From Ruminococcus sp. UBA7158 (GTDB taxonomy: Bacteria > Bacillota > Clostridia > Oscillospirales > Ruminococcaceae), in NCBI GenBank assembly GCA_002491605.1, contig DKWG01000039.1, positions 1 to 42,023 of the forward strand: DNA of 42,023 bases. The letters are read 5' to 3'. The notes under the pieces were generated by a model that saw only the letters and a program-made list of their open reading frames with translations, searched no databases and was not told the DNA's origin. Shown here one piece after another: positions 23,259-30,821 of this stretch. A program made the position numbers and the translations under genes. Position 1 is the stretch's first letter; every line of letters starts with the position of its first letter.

Positions 23259-23516
23259 TTACTTAGCCTGCTCAACAACTCTGACGAGGCGCCATCTCTT
23301 ATCCTTGGAAATAGGTCTTGTCTCCATGATTTCAACTCTATCTCCGATGTTGGCGGTGTTCAGTTCGTCATGAGCCTTGAACTTTACTGTTCTCTTAACG
23401 ATCTTCTTGTAAAGCGGATGCATAACGTTGTCTTCGATGGCAACGACGATTGTCTTGTCCATCTTGTTGGATACAACCTTGCCCACTCTTGTCTTTCTAA
23501 GCTTTCTTTCGCTCAC
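23259..23516 (-). CDS. rpsQ: 30S ribosomal protein S17
   Basis: S17 binds helix 11 of 16S rRNA. The 85-residue product reads MSERKLRKTRVGKVVSNKMDK and has ETRPISKDKRWRLVRVVE at the C terminus. The GTG at 23516 is chosen because GAGGAGG lies seven bases before it and the protein then starts exactly like other S17; the upstream TTG at 23534 would place that site inside the gene. Confidence 0.97.
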   Translation of the reverse strand: MSERKLRKTRVGKVVSNKMDKTIVVAIEDNVMHPLYKKIVKRTVKFKAHDELNTANIGDRVEIMETRPISKDKRWRLVRVVEQAK

Positions 23517-23530
23517 AGTAAATCCTCCTC

Positions 23531-23740
23531 TCAATTACGAGCACTGTCGTTCTTGGACTCTTGCTCACGAATGAAGGTTTTAATACGAGCAATATCCTTC
23601 TTAACAGCCTTGATTCTCATAGGGTTGTCAAGCTGATTTACAGCATGCTGAAAACGAAGGTTAAACAGCTCTTTTCTAAGGTCGACAAGCTTATTGTTCA
23701 TCTCAACAAGAGTCATTTCTTTGATTTCACTTGCTTTCAT
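23531..23740 (-). CDS. rpmC: 50S ribosomal protein L29
   Basis: L29 lies by the exit tunnel and helps bind SRP and trigger factor. The 69-residue product has MKASEIKEMTLVEMNNKL and the LRKELFNLRFQHAVNQLDNP signature. Its ATG overlaps the rplP stop by one base (TAATG). Confidence 0.98.
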   Translation of the reverse strand: MKASEIKEMTLVEMNNKLVDLRKELFNLRFQHAVNQLDNPMRIKAVKKDIARIKTFIREQESKNDSARN

Positions 23741-24171
23741 TATTGCTCACCACCCGTTTCTGAAGCTTCTTTCGCAACGAACTTGCACTTGATAGGCAGC
23801 TTGTGCATAGCCAAACGCATAGCTTCCCTTGCAATTTCTTCTGATACTCCGGAAATCTCAAACATGACCTTTCCGGGCTTTACTACTGCTACCCAGTACT
23901 CAGGGGTACCTTTACCGGAACCCATTCTGAGGCCGAGAGCCTTGGTTGTTACGGGCTTGTCGGGGAAGATCTTGATCCAAACCTGACCGCCACGCTTGAT
24001 ATAACGTGTCATAGCGATACGGGCAGCCTCAATCTGACGTGAGGTTATCCATGCACACTGCTGTGCCTGCAAGCCGTATTCACCGTATGCTACCTTGTTT
24101 CCTCTGGTAGCAACGCCCTTCATGCGTCCACGCTGCTGCTTACGATACTTTACTCTCTTTGGAAGTAACAT
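23740..24171 (-). CDS. rplP: 50S ribosomal protein L16
   Basis: L16 shapes the A-site side of the 50S subunit. The 143-residue product begins MLLPKRVKYRKQQRGRMKG and has the KPVTTKALGLRMGSGKGTPE signature. It overlaps rpsC by one base upstream and rpmC by one base downstream, so the trio is translationally coupled. Confidence 0.98.
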   Translation of the reverse strand: MLLPKRVKYRKQQRGRMKGVATRGNKVAYGEYGLQAQQCAWITSRQIEAARIAMTRYIKRGGQVWIKIFPDKPVTTKALGLRMGSGKGTPEYWVAVVKPGKVMFEISGVSEEIAREAMRLAMHKLPIKCKFVAKEASETGGEQ

Positions 24172-24932
24172 TACTTATTACCTCCTTCTCTTCTTTCTGT
24201 TCTTTCCTGTCTGGGTCTACGGTCGTCACGACGGGGACGTCTGTCGTCATTGTTTCTGGGACGGCGGCGTCTGTCGGGCTTTTCTTCGGTCTTAGCGGCT
24301 TCGCCCTTCAAAACCTCACCCTTGTAGATCCAAACCTTAACGCCGATTCTGCCGTAGGTGGTAGCAGCCTCTGCTGTACCGTAGTCGATATCGGCTCTGA
24401 TTGTCTGAAGCGGAATTGTACCCTCGTGGTAGCTTTCGCTTCTTGCGATTTCAGCTCCGCCCAAACGGCCGGAAGCCTTGATCTTAATACCCCTTGCGCC
24501 GAGCTTCATAGCTCTTGCGATAGCGGACTTCATAGCTCTTCTGAATGAAACTCTGTTCTCGAGATCCAATGCAATCTTCTCTGAAACGAGCTGTGCGTTG
24601 AGATCGGGAGACTTAACCTCAAAGATGTTAAGGTTAACTGTTTTACCGATCATCTTTTCGATTTCAAGTCTGAGCTTTTCTATAGCCTCGCCGCCTCTGC
24701 CGATAACAACGCCCGGCTTAGCGCAGTGAATGTTAATTCTAACCTTGTCTGCAAATCTTTCGATTTCAATCTTAGGAACACCTGCGGAATAGAGATTCTT
24801 CTTGATGTAGTTGCGGATGTTGTAGTCCTCAACAAGAGTGTCGCCGAAGGTGCTCTTATCTGCAAACCAGCGTGAATCCCAATCCTTGATTACTCCGACA
24901 CGCAAACCGTGCGGATTTACTTTCTGGCCCAT
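24171..24932 (-). CDS. rpsC: 30S ribosomal protein S3 with a charged C-terminal tail
   Basis: S3 forms part of the mRNA entry tunnel and its helicase. The 253-residue product has the KH domain with the GRGGEAIEKLR loop (about 77-87) and the C-terminal GTIPLQTIRADIDYGTAEA block. After about residue 215 there is an Arg/Asp/Asn-rich, probably disordered tail (RRRPRNNDDRRPRRDD) that makes it about 30 residues longer than the usual 218-222. Confidence 0.97.
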   Translation of the reverse strand: MGQKVNPHGLRVGVIKDWDSRWFADKSTFGDTLVEDYNIRNYIKKNLYSAGVPKIEIERFADKVRINIHCAKPGVVIGRGGEAIEKLRLEIEKMIGKTVNLNIFEVKSPDLNAQLVSEKIALDLENRVSFRRAMKSAIARAMKLGARGIKIKASGRLGGAEIARSESYHEGTIPLQTIRADIDYGTAEAATTYGRIGVKVWIYKGEVLKGEAAKTEEKPDRRRRPRNNDDRRPRRDDRRPRQERTERREGGNK

Positions 24933-24951
24933 AGTTTACCTCCTCTTCGAC

Positions 24952-25284
24952 TTATTCCTTTTCACCGAGAACAACAGTTATATGAGATGTTCTCTTGAGA
25001 ATTTTATGACCTCTACCCTTTGAAACAGGCAACATTCTCTTCATAATCGGTCCGGGACAAACGTAGCACTCTTTAACATAAAGATCGTTCTTGCTCATGT
25101 TGAGCACCTCTGCGTTTGCTGCAGCCGAATTGAGGAGCTTTACCAAATACTCGCAGGCAGCCTTGGGAGTGTGCTTAACGATTGCAAGCGCTGTCTCCAA
25201 GTCCTTGCCTCTGATAAGGTCCAAAACTATTGAAACCTTACGAGGTGAAATGCGTGCAGTTCTTAATACTGCTCTTGCTTCCAT
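24952..25284 (-). CDS. rplV: 50S ribosomal protein L22
   Basis: L22 lines the exit tunnel; its loop is the site of some macrolide resistance changes. The 110-residue product begins MEARAVLRTARISPRKVS and contains KRMLPVSKGRGHKILKRTSH. No unusual loop insertion is seen. Confidence 0.98.
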   Translation of the reverse strand: MEARAVLRTARISPRKVSIVLDLIRGKDLETALAIVKHTPKAACEYLVKLLNSAAANAEVLNMSKNDLYVKECYVCPGPIMKRMLPVSKGRGHKILKRTSHITVVLGEKE

Positions 25285-25304
25285 TTGTTTTTCCTCCTTT
25301 CGGC

Positions 25305-25586
25305 CTACTTACCGTTGTTGGATGTCTTTGAACCGGCATGACCCTTGAAGGTTCTTGTCGGAGCGAACTCACCCAATCTATGTCCGACCATATCCTCAGT
25401 AACATATACCGGAACGTGCTTGCGTCCGTCGTGGACGGCAAATGTATGACCAACGAAATCAGGGAAGATTACTGATGCACGGCTCCAGGTCTTTAAAACC
25501 TTCTTTTCTCCTGCTTCGTTCATGGCGATTACCTTTTTGTAGAGAGATTCCTGCACAAAAGGTCCTTTTTTAATGCTTCTACCCAT
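25305..25586 (-). CDS. rpsS: 30S ribosomal protein S19
   Basis: S19 pairs with S13 in the 30S head. The 93-residue product begins MGRSIKKGPFVQESLYKK and contains DGRKHVPVYVTEDMVGHRLG. It lies 23 bases after rplB. Confidence 0.98.
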   Translation of the reverse strand: MGRSIKKGPFVQESLYKKVIAMNEAGEKKVLKTWSRASVIFPDFVGHTFAVHDGRKHVPVYVTEDMVGHRLGEFAPTRTFKGHAGSKTSNNGK

Positions 25587-25609
25587 TATTCATCTGCCTC
25601 CTTTCAGCA

Positions 25610-26443
25610 TTACTTAGCGTTGCGGCGCTTTACGATAAACTTATCGGAGCGATGATGCTTAGCTCTGGTCTTGTAACCCATTGTAGGCTTACCCCAGGGA
25701 GTAACAGGGGAGGGACGTCCGACAGGGGACTTACCTTCACCACCACCGTGAGGGTGATCGCAGGGGTTCATGACTGAACCGCGGACATGAGGTCTAACGC
25801 CCATGTGACGCTTTCTTCCTGCCTTACCGAGGTGAACATTTTCGTGGTCGATGTTTCCGACCTGACCGATTGTTGCCATGCAGCTTGACGGGATGTAGCG
25901 CATTTCGCCTGAGGGAAGTCTAACCAAAACGTAGTTTCCTTCACGACCCATGAGCTGAGCCATGTTGCCGGCTGATCTTACGAGCTGAGCGCCCTTGCCG
26001 GGATAAAGCTCTATATTGTGGATAAATGTACCCACAGGGATATTGATAAGCGGAAGAGCGTTGCCGGGCTTGATATCTGCGCTTGTTCCTGCGCAAACTG
26101 TGTCGCCGACCTTTAAGCCGTTGGGAGCTAAAATGTATCTCTTCTCGCCGTCCTCGTACTGAACAAGAGCAATGTGAGCAGAACGGTTGGGGTCATACTC
26201 TAAGGTAAGAACCGTTGCGTTCATGTCGAGCTTGTTTCTCTTGAAGTCGATGACACGGTATTTTCTTCTTTCGCCGCCGCCGTGATGACGAACGGTGATT
26301 CTGCCATAGCTGTTTCTGCCGGAGGTCTTCTTCAAAGGTTCAAGAAGGCTTCTCTCCGGAGCGACCTTGGAAAGTCCGCTGTAATCTGTTACTGTCATAC
26401 CGCGGCGTCCGTTTGTGGTCGGCTTATAGCTTTTTATAGCCAT
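25610..26443 (-). CDS. rplB: 50S ribosomal protein L2
   Basis: L2 is required for subunit association and peptidyl transferase assembly. The 277-residue product has the signature KAGRKRHMGVRPHVRGSVMN and the HPHGGGEGKSPVGRP segment that includes the conserved histidine. A 134-base gap with three inverted repeats separates it from rplW; AAGGAGTGAAAACAC precedes its ATG. Confidence 0.98.
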   Translation of the reverse strand: MAIKSYKPTTNGRRGMTVTDYSGLSKVAPERSLLEPLKKTSGRNSYGRITVRHHGGGERRKYRVIDFKRNKLDMNATVLTLEYDPNRSAHIALVQYEDGEKRYILAPNGLKVGDTVCAGTSADIKPGNALPLINIPVGTFIHNIELYPGKGAQLVRSAGNMAQLMGREGNYVLVRLPSGEMRYIPSSCMATIGQVGNIDHENVHLGKAGRKRHMGVRPHVRGSVMNPCDHPHGGGEGKSPVGRPSPVTPWGKPTMGYKTRAKHHRSDKFIVKRRNAK

Positions 26444-26470
26444 GTGTTTTCACTCCTTTTATGGTTTTGC

Positions 26471-26560
26471 GGGAAAATACTTCGTTTCCCATACTTACGC
26501 CCGCAAAAGCGGGTGACTTACCGGAAAATTAAGGACAGCGTCTAAATATTTTAGGCTGTC
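26471..26560 (-). promoter_or_regulatory. three hairpins in the rplW-rplB gap
   Basis: The 134-base gap holds three inverted repeats: GACAGC with inner CTAAA/TTTAG (26534-26560), followed on the minus strand by CTTAATTTT and so terminator-like; CCCGC/GCGGG with an AAAA loop (26500-26513); and GGGAAA/TTTCCC (26471-26490). Other gaps in this operon are mostly 10-30 bases. This could be a partial terminator, a processing site or a site bound by a ribosomal protein. Confidence 0.55.
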
Positions 26561-26577
26561 AGGCTCATATAATTAAA

Positions 26578-26874
26578 TCAGATCAAACCGTCGAAGAAGG
26601 CGATTGTCTTTGAGCCCTCGGCAAGTGTTACGATTGCCTTTTTCCAAGCAGAAGTGTAGCCTTCGTTTCTGCCCATTCTGCGATACTGACCTCTGACGTT
26701 CATTGTGTGAACGCTTGCGACCTTAACGCCGAAAATTTCTTCAACGGCGTCCTTGATCTCAATCTTGTTAGCGGTCTTGGCAACCTTAAAGGTGTATTTG
26801 CGAGCCTGCAGGTCCTGCATAGAGGCCTCAGTGATAACAGGCTTCAAAATGATGTCTTGAGCAGTCTTTACCAT
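26578..26874 (-). CDS. rplW: 50S ribosomal protein L23
   Basis: L23 is at the tunnel exit and is the docking site of trigger factor and SRP. The 98-residue product has QDIILKPVITEAS and VHTMNVRGQYRRMGRNEGY. The ATG at 26874 overlaps the rplD stop by one base (TAATG) and follows GAGGAGG; a TTG two codons earlier is possible but less typical. Confidence 0.97.
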   Translation of the reverse strand: MVKTAQDIILKPVITEASMQDLQARKYTFKVAKTANKIEIKDAVEEIFGVKVASVHTMNVRGQYRRMGRNEGYTSAWKKAIVTLAEGSKTIAFFDGLI

Positions 26875-27497
26875 TAGCAATAAACCTCCTCAATCTTAGT
26901 AACGGCATCCTTTACAACTATGAACTTGTCGCAGTTTAAGATGTCGTAAACATTCAGGGTGTTTACCAATGTGGTCTTAACGCCGGGAATGTTTCTTGCG
27001 CTCTTGATAACCTTCTCGTCGGAAGCAGGCATTACTATAAGTGCCTTGCCCTCTGCGCCCAAAGCCTTGAGCATTTCAACGACGTTCTTGGTCTTAATCG
27101 ACTCGAAATCGATACTGTTGAGAACTACAACGCTGTTTTCTGCAAGCTTTGAGGAAAGAGCGGACTTCATAGCGAGTCTTCTTACCTTCTTGTTGATGGT
27201 GTATCTGTAGCTGCGGGGCTTAGGACCGAGTGCAATACCGCCGTGTGTCCACTGCGGAGCTCTTGTTGAGCCCTGTCTTGCATGACCTGTACCCTTCTGT
27301 CTCCACGGCTTTCTTCCGCCGCCGGAAACTTCGGTTCTTGTAAGAGTGGACTGTGTGCCCTGTCTCTGATTTGCGAGGTAGTTAACTACCATAGCGTGCA
27401 TTACCGAAACGTTGGGTTCAATACCCCAGATTTCGTCGTTAAGCTCAGTGTCGGCAACTACATTGCCTTTAATATCATAAACGGAAACCTTTGACAT
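26874..27497 (-). CDS. rplD: 50S ribosomal protein L4
   Basis: L4 lines the exit tunnel, and in E. coli it also represses its own S10 operon through the leader. The 207-residue product has the conserved GGGRKPWRQKGTGHARQGS loop (about 66-84). The start at 27497 follows AAGGAGGAAGTACA; an upstream GTG overlaps the rplC stop and would enclose that site. A leader terminator upstream of rpsJ makes an L4-type feedback worth considering. Confidence 0.97.
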   Translation of the reverse strand: MSKVSVYDIKGNVVADTELNDEIWGIEPNVSVMHAMVVNYLANQRQGTQSTLTRTEVSGGGRKPWRQKGTGHARQGSTRAPQWTHGGIALGPKPRSYRYTINKKVRRLAMKSALSSKLAENSVVVLNSIDFESIKTKNVVEMLKALGAEGKALIVMPASDEKVIKSARNIPGVKTTLVNTLNVYDILNCDKFIVVKDAVTKIEEVYC

Positions 27498-27514
27498 TGT
27501 ACTTCCTCCTTCCA

Positions 27515-28150
27515 CTAAGCCTTCTTAACGCTGTTGCAAACGGTTACGATGCCGTGCTTAGGACCGGGAATTGCTCCCTTAACAGCGATAAGATTATTTT
27601 CTGCGTCAACCTTGACAACCTCAAGATTCTGAATTGTGACTCTTTCAGCGCCCAAGTGACCCGGCATTCCCTTGCCCTTGTAGATTCTTGAGGGGCTTGA
27701 GCAAGCGCCCATGGAACCTGCATGACGGTGAACAGGGCCTGTACCGTGGGTTTCCTTAAGTCTGTGGTTGTTCCAGCGCTTGATGGTGCCGGCGAAGCCT
27801 TTACCCTTGCTGGTTCCGCAAACGTCGACAATGTCGCCTGCAGCAAAGATGTCTGCCTTAACAATGTCGCCTACGTTTACGTTTGAGATGTCTTCGAGTC
27901 TGAATTCCTTGAGGGTCTTCTTCAAAGCGACGTCTGCCTTTTTGAAATGACCTGTAAGAGGCTTCTTCAAGCTCTTTGCGGTTGTGTCGCCGAATCCGAG
28001 CTGAACAGCTTCGTATCCGTCGTTCTCAGAGGTTTTCTTCTGAACAACAACGCAAGGACCTGCCTCGATGACTGAAACCGGAATTACCTTGCCGGTCTCG
28101 TCGAAGATCTGAGTCATACCGATCTTCTTTCCGATGATACCTTTCTTCAT
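27515..28150 (-). CDS. rplC: 50S ribosomal protein L3
   Basis: L3 is an early 50S assembly protein that reaches the peptidyl transferase centre. The 211-residue product begins MKKGIIGKKIGMTQIFDE and has the GPVHRHAGSMGACSSPSR signature. It begins 95 bases after rpsJ, a longer gap than usual, with AGGAGGAAAACAAA before the ATG. Confidence 0.98.
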   Translation of the reverse strand: MKKGIIGKKIGMTQIFDETGKVIPVSVIEAGPCVVVQKKTSENDGYEAVQLGFGDTTAKSLKKPLTGHFKKADVALKKTLKEFRLEDISNVNVGDIVKADIFAAGDIVDVCGTSKGKGFAGTIKRWNNHRLKETHGTGPVHRHAGSMGACSSPSRIYKGKGMPGHLGAERVTIQNLEVVKVDAENNLIAVKGAIPGPKHGIVTVCNSVKKA

Positions 28151-28215
28151 TTTGTTTTCCTCCTAATGGTTATTGGTCGGTTTCCCGACATGACCTGTAA
28201 GTGTGACCTTCGCTG

Positions 28216-28237
28216 AGAAATCGAAAATGCGATTTCT
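28216..28237 (-). promoter_or_regulatory. hairpin in the rpsJ-rplC gap
   Basis: AGAAATCG (28216-28223) and CGATTTCT (28230-28237) form a perfect 8-bp stem just after the rpsJ stop. A second small stem, GTCGG/CCGAC with a GAAA-type loop on the minus strand, lies near 28172-28185. No T-run follows, so these are not terminators. Confidence 0.45.
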
Positions 28238-28245
28238 TTAGGAAA

Positions 28246-28560
28246 TTACTTGATTTCCATCACGATGTCAACGCCGGCAGGAAGCTCAAGATTCTGCAGA
28301 GCAGCAGTAGTATCGTTTGTGGGGTGCAAAACGTCAACCAATCTCTTGTGAGTTCTCATTTCGAACTGCTCACGGCTGTCCTTATACTTATGAACAGCAC
28401 GAAGGATGGTGATGATTTCGCGATCCGTGGGGAGCGGAATGGGTCCTGAAACCTTAGCGCCGCTTCTCTTGGCTGCTTCAACTATCTTAGCTGCAGCAGC
28501 GTCTACGTTTGAATGCTCGTAGCCCTTGATCTTGATTCTGATTTTTTCATTGACTGCCAT
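28246..28560 (-). CDS. rpsJ: 30S ribosomal protein S10
   Basis: S10 is a 30S head protein that also joins NusB in antitermination. The 104-residue product has the SGAKVSGPIPLPTDREI and FEMRTHKRLVDVLHPT signatures. It is the first gene of the cluster, with AAGGAGGCACTTTAA before the ATG, and lies behind a leader of about 335 bases with an intrinsic terminator. The rpsL-rpsG-fusA-tuf genes that often precede it are not in this window. Confidence 0.98.
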   Translation of the reverse strand: MAVNEKIRIKIKGYEHSNVDAAAAKIVEAAKRSGAKVSGPIPLPTDREIITILRAVHKYKDSREQFEMRTHKRLVDVLHPTNDTTAALQNLELPAGVDIVMEIK

Positions 28561-28675
28561 TTAAAGTGCCTCCTTAAATTTGTGCTTTTTGATGGGGGCA
28601 GGACTGCCTTTGCAGCCCTTTTCTGTTTTTAACACGCCTCCGTGTGTTTCCTGCATCCTCATAATAAAAACCGAA

Positions 28676-28702
28676 AAACCGCAGTTTTTCGGCAGACGCA
28701 TA
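28676..28702 (-). terminator. intrinsic terminator (attenuator) in the S10 operon leader
   Basis: On the minus strand CCGAAAAAC and GTTTTTCGG form a perfect 9-bp stem with a four-base loop (28681-28702), directly followed by TTTTTATTAT (28671-28680). It lies between the two promoters and rpsJ, about 115 bases before the gene. Placed inside a leader and not at the end of a gene, it should reduce transcription of the operon unless an alternative fold forms. Confidence 0.85.
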
Positions 28703-28903
28703 ATACACAAACGGAGCTTTTATGCACATTTAGACACAGAAAGACCCTATTAAGCCCTTATCTGTTCGCAAGATGCTAAAGCACATACCGTGTTGTTATT
28801 ACAGTCGCCCGGTTTAAAATCGGACATACTCGGCCGAAATTACCCGGCATACCGCCGGCAACCTTCAGCTTCATCGCATATCTTTTGCAGTCACGCAGGT
28901 ACT

Positions 28904-28932
28904 ATGATACCATTATTTATCTGCAATTTCAA
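28904..28932 (-). promoter_or_regulatory. S10 operon promoter, proximal
   Basis: On the minus strand TTGAAA (28927-28932) and TATCAT (28904-28909) are spaced by 17 bases. The transcript would start near 28897. Confidence 0.75.
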
Positions 28933-28959
28933 GCGTCTTTAGCAAATTGCTGCGAAATT

Positions 28960-28988
28960 TTAATATAGAATTTAGCATAATTTTTCAA
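28960..28988 (-). promoter_or_regulatory. S10 operon promoter, distal
   Basis: A second pair, TTGAAA (28983-28988) and TATTAA (28960-28965), also has a 17-base spacer. With the proximal promoter it makes a tandem pair, common for highly expressed ribosomal operons. Confidence 0.6.
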
Positions 28989-29038
28989 TTGGTTTTTGTG
29001 CACATCACACAAAACGGCACAAATTCGCACCGAAACCG

Positions 29039-29743
29039 TTAAATCACCGGCACATTTTCGGGGGCTTCGACCTTTACTAAGTTCGGAACCTTTTCAATTT
29101 CGTTTCTCTCGGTGATGTAAACCGAATACGAATATGTCTTTTGAGTTCCGTCCTCAAGGGTCATGTCGGTCACTTCCTTTAAGAACAAAAGGTTTCCCTC
29201 GCCGTCAAAATAATATATGACTCTGAAGCCTGTCGCCCTCGGGTCAATATCGGCTTTAGCCAGCTTTGAAACGTCATAAACATGGCAGACCTCTATAGCA
29301 GCTTCATTCTGAGCGATATACGAAAGCTCGCTGTCAACAGCCTGCTTATAAAAGAGTATCAAAACCTCATCGGCATAAGGGTAGGGTATATCCCGTGAAT
29401 AAGCACAAAAGCCGAGGTCAGAGGATGTCAAAAGAGTCACCTCGCCGTTTTCTTCGGTATACTGCTCATAGCCGTTGTTATACTGAGCTATCTGCTCGGT
29501 TTCGGACTTGCCGAGGTAGGAATAGGTCATCATGCCCTTTTCATCGTATTTATAAATGAATATCTGCTCCGACTCGCCCGTGTCGTCGTTAATAATGTCG
29601 ACCCTTGCGGAATCCAGCTCACGGTATGCCGCCCTTGCCGCCAGAATATATTCCTCTCCTGCAACCGCTTCGGACGATGAACATCCCACGAGCTGCAAAA
29701 CCATAGCTATTACTGCGATAAATATTACTGATTTTTTTAACAT
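29039..29743 (-). CDS. putative lipoprotein of unknown function
   Basis: Family not recognised. The 234-residue product has a lipoprotein signal peptide with the lipobox QLVGC (Cys21) followed by SSSEAVAG, so it should be anchored at the outer face of the membrane. The rest resembles the fold of outer-membrane-lipoprotein-carrier or LolA/DUF-type lipid-binding proteins: alternating short strands with sentences like YKYDEKGMMTYSYLG and RVIYYFDGEGNLLFLKEVTD. This is a structural impression only. The start at 29743 gives the clean signal peptide; the longer frame to 29929 crosses a terminator and the end of the S1-domain gene. The ribosome binding site (GGAAAGG) is somewhat distant. Confidence 0.7.
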   Translation of the reverse strand: MLKKSVIFIAVIAMVLQLVGCSSSEAVAGEEYILAARAAYRELDSARVDIINDDTGESEQIFIYKYDEKGMMTYSYLGKSETEQIAQYNNGYEQYTEENGEVTLLTSSDLGFCAYSRDIPYPYADEVLILFYKQAVDSELSYIAQNEAAIEVCHVYDVSKLAKADIDPRATGFRVIYYFDGEGNLLFLKEVTDMTLEDGTQKTYSYSVYITERNEIEKVPNLVKVEAPENVPVI

Positions 29744-29771
29744 CCTTATAAAGTACCTTTCCGCATTTATT

Positions 29772-29807
29772 AAAGCCGCACCCAAAAATGCCGATGGATG
29801 CGGCTTT
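29772..29807 (-). terminator. intrinsic terminator of the yabP-yabR unit
   Basis: AAAGCCGCA (29772-29780) pairs perfectly with TGCGGCTTT (29799-29807) around an 18-base loop. It lies between the S1-domain gene and the lipoprotein gene. On the minus strand it ends in TTTAAT; on the plus strand the T-run is longer, so it can act both ways. Confidence 0.75.
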
Positions 29808-29828
29808 TTATGTATTTTTATTGAGTAA

Positions 29829-30383
29829 TTATTTTCTCCTCGAGCCACGCTTTTTAATATCCATTGTGCGCTTAAGGTCAGACATTCTGTCCTCGCTGGA
29901 CGCCTTGAACTTTGAAAGCATATCCTCAAATCCGGCGTCTGTTACCGTTGCCCTCGGTTCATACGCATATTGAAGCGCTGCCGGGTCGACGGTTTCTTTT
30001 TTAACCGGCTTTTTAGGTGCTGAGTAATGTCTTACCGGAGCTGAGTCCTTATCCTGAGGCTTGGGCTGCGGCTGATTTCTCGGGCCTCCCTGCTGCCTTG
30101 TGTCCGGACGCTTCTTGAAGTCCTTTTGTTCTCTGGGCGGCTCTGCCTTTTTGATTGACAAAGCTATCTTGCCGTCCTCGCCGATGGTGACAATTTTCAC
30201 CTTAACCGACTGTCCCACCTTGAGCACGTCGTTGATGTCGTTTACATATGAATGCGACACCTCCGAAATGTGAACCATTCCGCTTTTGCCTTCCCCTAAA
30301 TCGACAAACGCTCCGAATTTTAATATTCCTGTTACCTTTCCTTCGACAATTGCTCCCTGTTCAAGCTGCATAAATGTTTTCAT
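29829..30383 (-). CDS. S1 RNA-binding domain protein, YabR-like
   Basis: The N-terminal roughly 75 residues form one S1 domain (GAIVEGKVTGILKFGAFVDLG, then SGMVHISEVSHSYV), as in general stress protein 13/YabR. It probably binds RNA or ribosomes. The rest is a basic, Pro/Gln-rich, probably disordered region with a short helical C terminus and KKRGSRRK at the end. It follows divIC, exactly as yabR does in B. subtilis. The start is uncertain among GTG 30395, ATG 30383 and ATG 30371; 30383 is used because GAGGAA precedes it, although at short spacing. Confidence 0.85.
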   Translation of the reverse strand: MKTFMQLEQGAIVEGKVTGILKFGAFVDLGEGKSGMVHISEVSHSYVNDINDVLKVGQSVKVKIVTIGEDGKIALSIKKAEPPREQKDFKKRPDTRQQGGPRNQPQPKPQDKDSAPVRHYSAPKKPVKKETVDPAALQYAYEPRATVTDAGFEDMLSKFKASSEDRMSDLKRTMDIKKRGSRRK

Positions 30384-30420
30384 TTCCTCTTTCACGTCAT
30401 ATTGTGTACAACAGGAGAAT

Positions 30421-30765
30421 TTATTCTACATTGTTTTTAGCATAGAAGCGAACTTCCCTCGGATACGCATAACCTCTTTCAATAGCTGCCGACAGCATAT
30501 AGTCATACTCATCCTTTGAACTCAAAAGCCTCTCATATTCATCGTTTTCCTGCCTTGCCTCTGTTATCTCAGCCTGAAGCTTTTCGATAGCAGACTTCTG
30601 CTCGGCGATATCTGCCTGTGTAGAAATAATTACTCCCAAAGAATAAATAAGAAGAAGCGAAAATACCGTAAGTCTCAGTAAATCTGCAAAAGAAGAACGA
30701 CGCTTCTTTTTAAGCGTTTTTTTCACCTTTTTGTCGTTTTTCTCATTATGACTTTCAGCGGACAT
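30421..30765 (-). CDS. divIC: septum formation initiator, DivIC/FtsB family
   Basis: DivIC is a bitopic division protein that joins FtsL and DivIB at the septum. The 114-residue product has a very basic cytoplasmic N terminus (KKVKKTLKKKRR), one membrane span at about 30-47, an extracytoplasmic coiled coil (about 50-85) and the family end motif AYPREVRFYA. Its position between yabQ and the yabR-like gene matches B. subtilis. Confidence 0.9.
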   Translation of the reverse strand: MSAESHNEKNDKKVKKTLKKKRRSSFADLLRLTVFSLLLIYSLGVIISTQADIAEQKSAIEKLQAEITEARQENDEYERLLSSKDEYDYMLSAAIERGYAYPREVRFYAKNNVE

Positions 30766-30821
30766 TTTCCAACCTCCTTATCTACTTATTTTTATACATA
30801 CGTTATTATACTACACACCGA

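Larger units (their letters stand above)
28561..29038 (-). promoter_or_regulatory. leader and promoter region of the S10 operon
   Basis: This 478-base gap contains tandem promoters (28904-28932 and 28960-28988), a transcribed leader from about 28897, several GC-rich pairing segments (for example GCCGGCGG and CCGGGC blocks around 28810-28865), the intrinsic terminator at 28676-28702, and a further stem-prone stretch at 28585-28640. No small open frame with a ribosome binding site was seen. It is read as a regulated leader; which protein or ligand acts on it is unknown. Confidence 0.75.

Noticed and set aside
29744..29929. Longer N terminus of the 29039-29743 lipoprotein
   Set aside because: It would cross a terminator and the end of the S1-domain gene and would bury the lipoprotein signal peptide.
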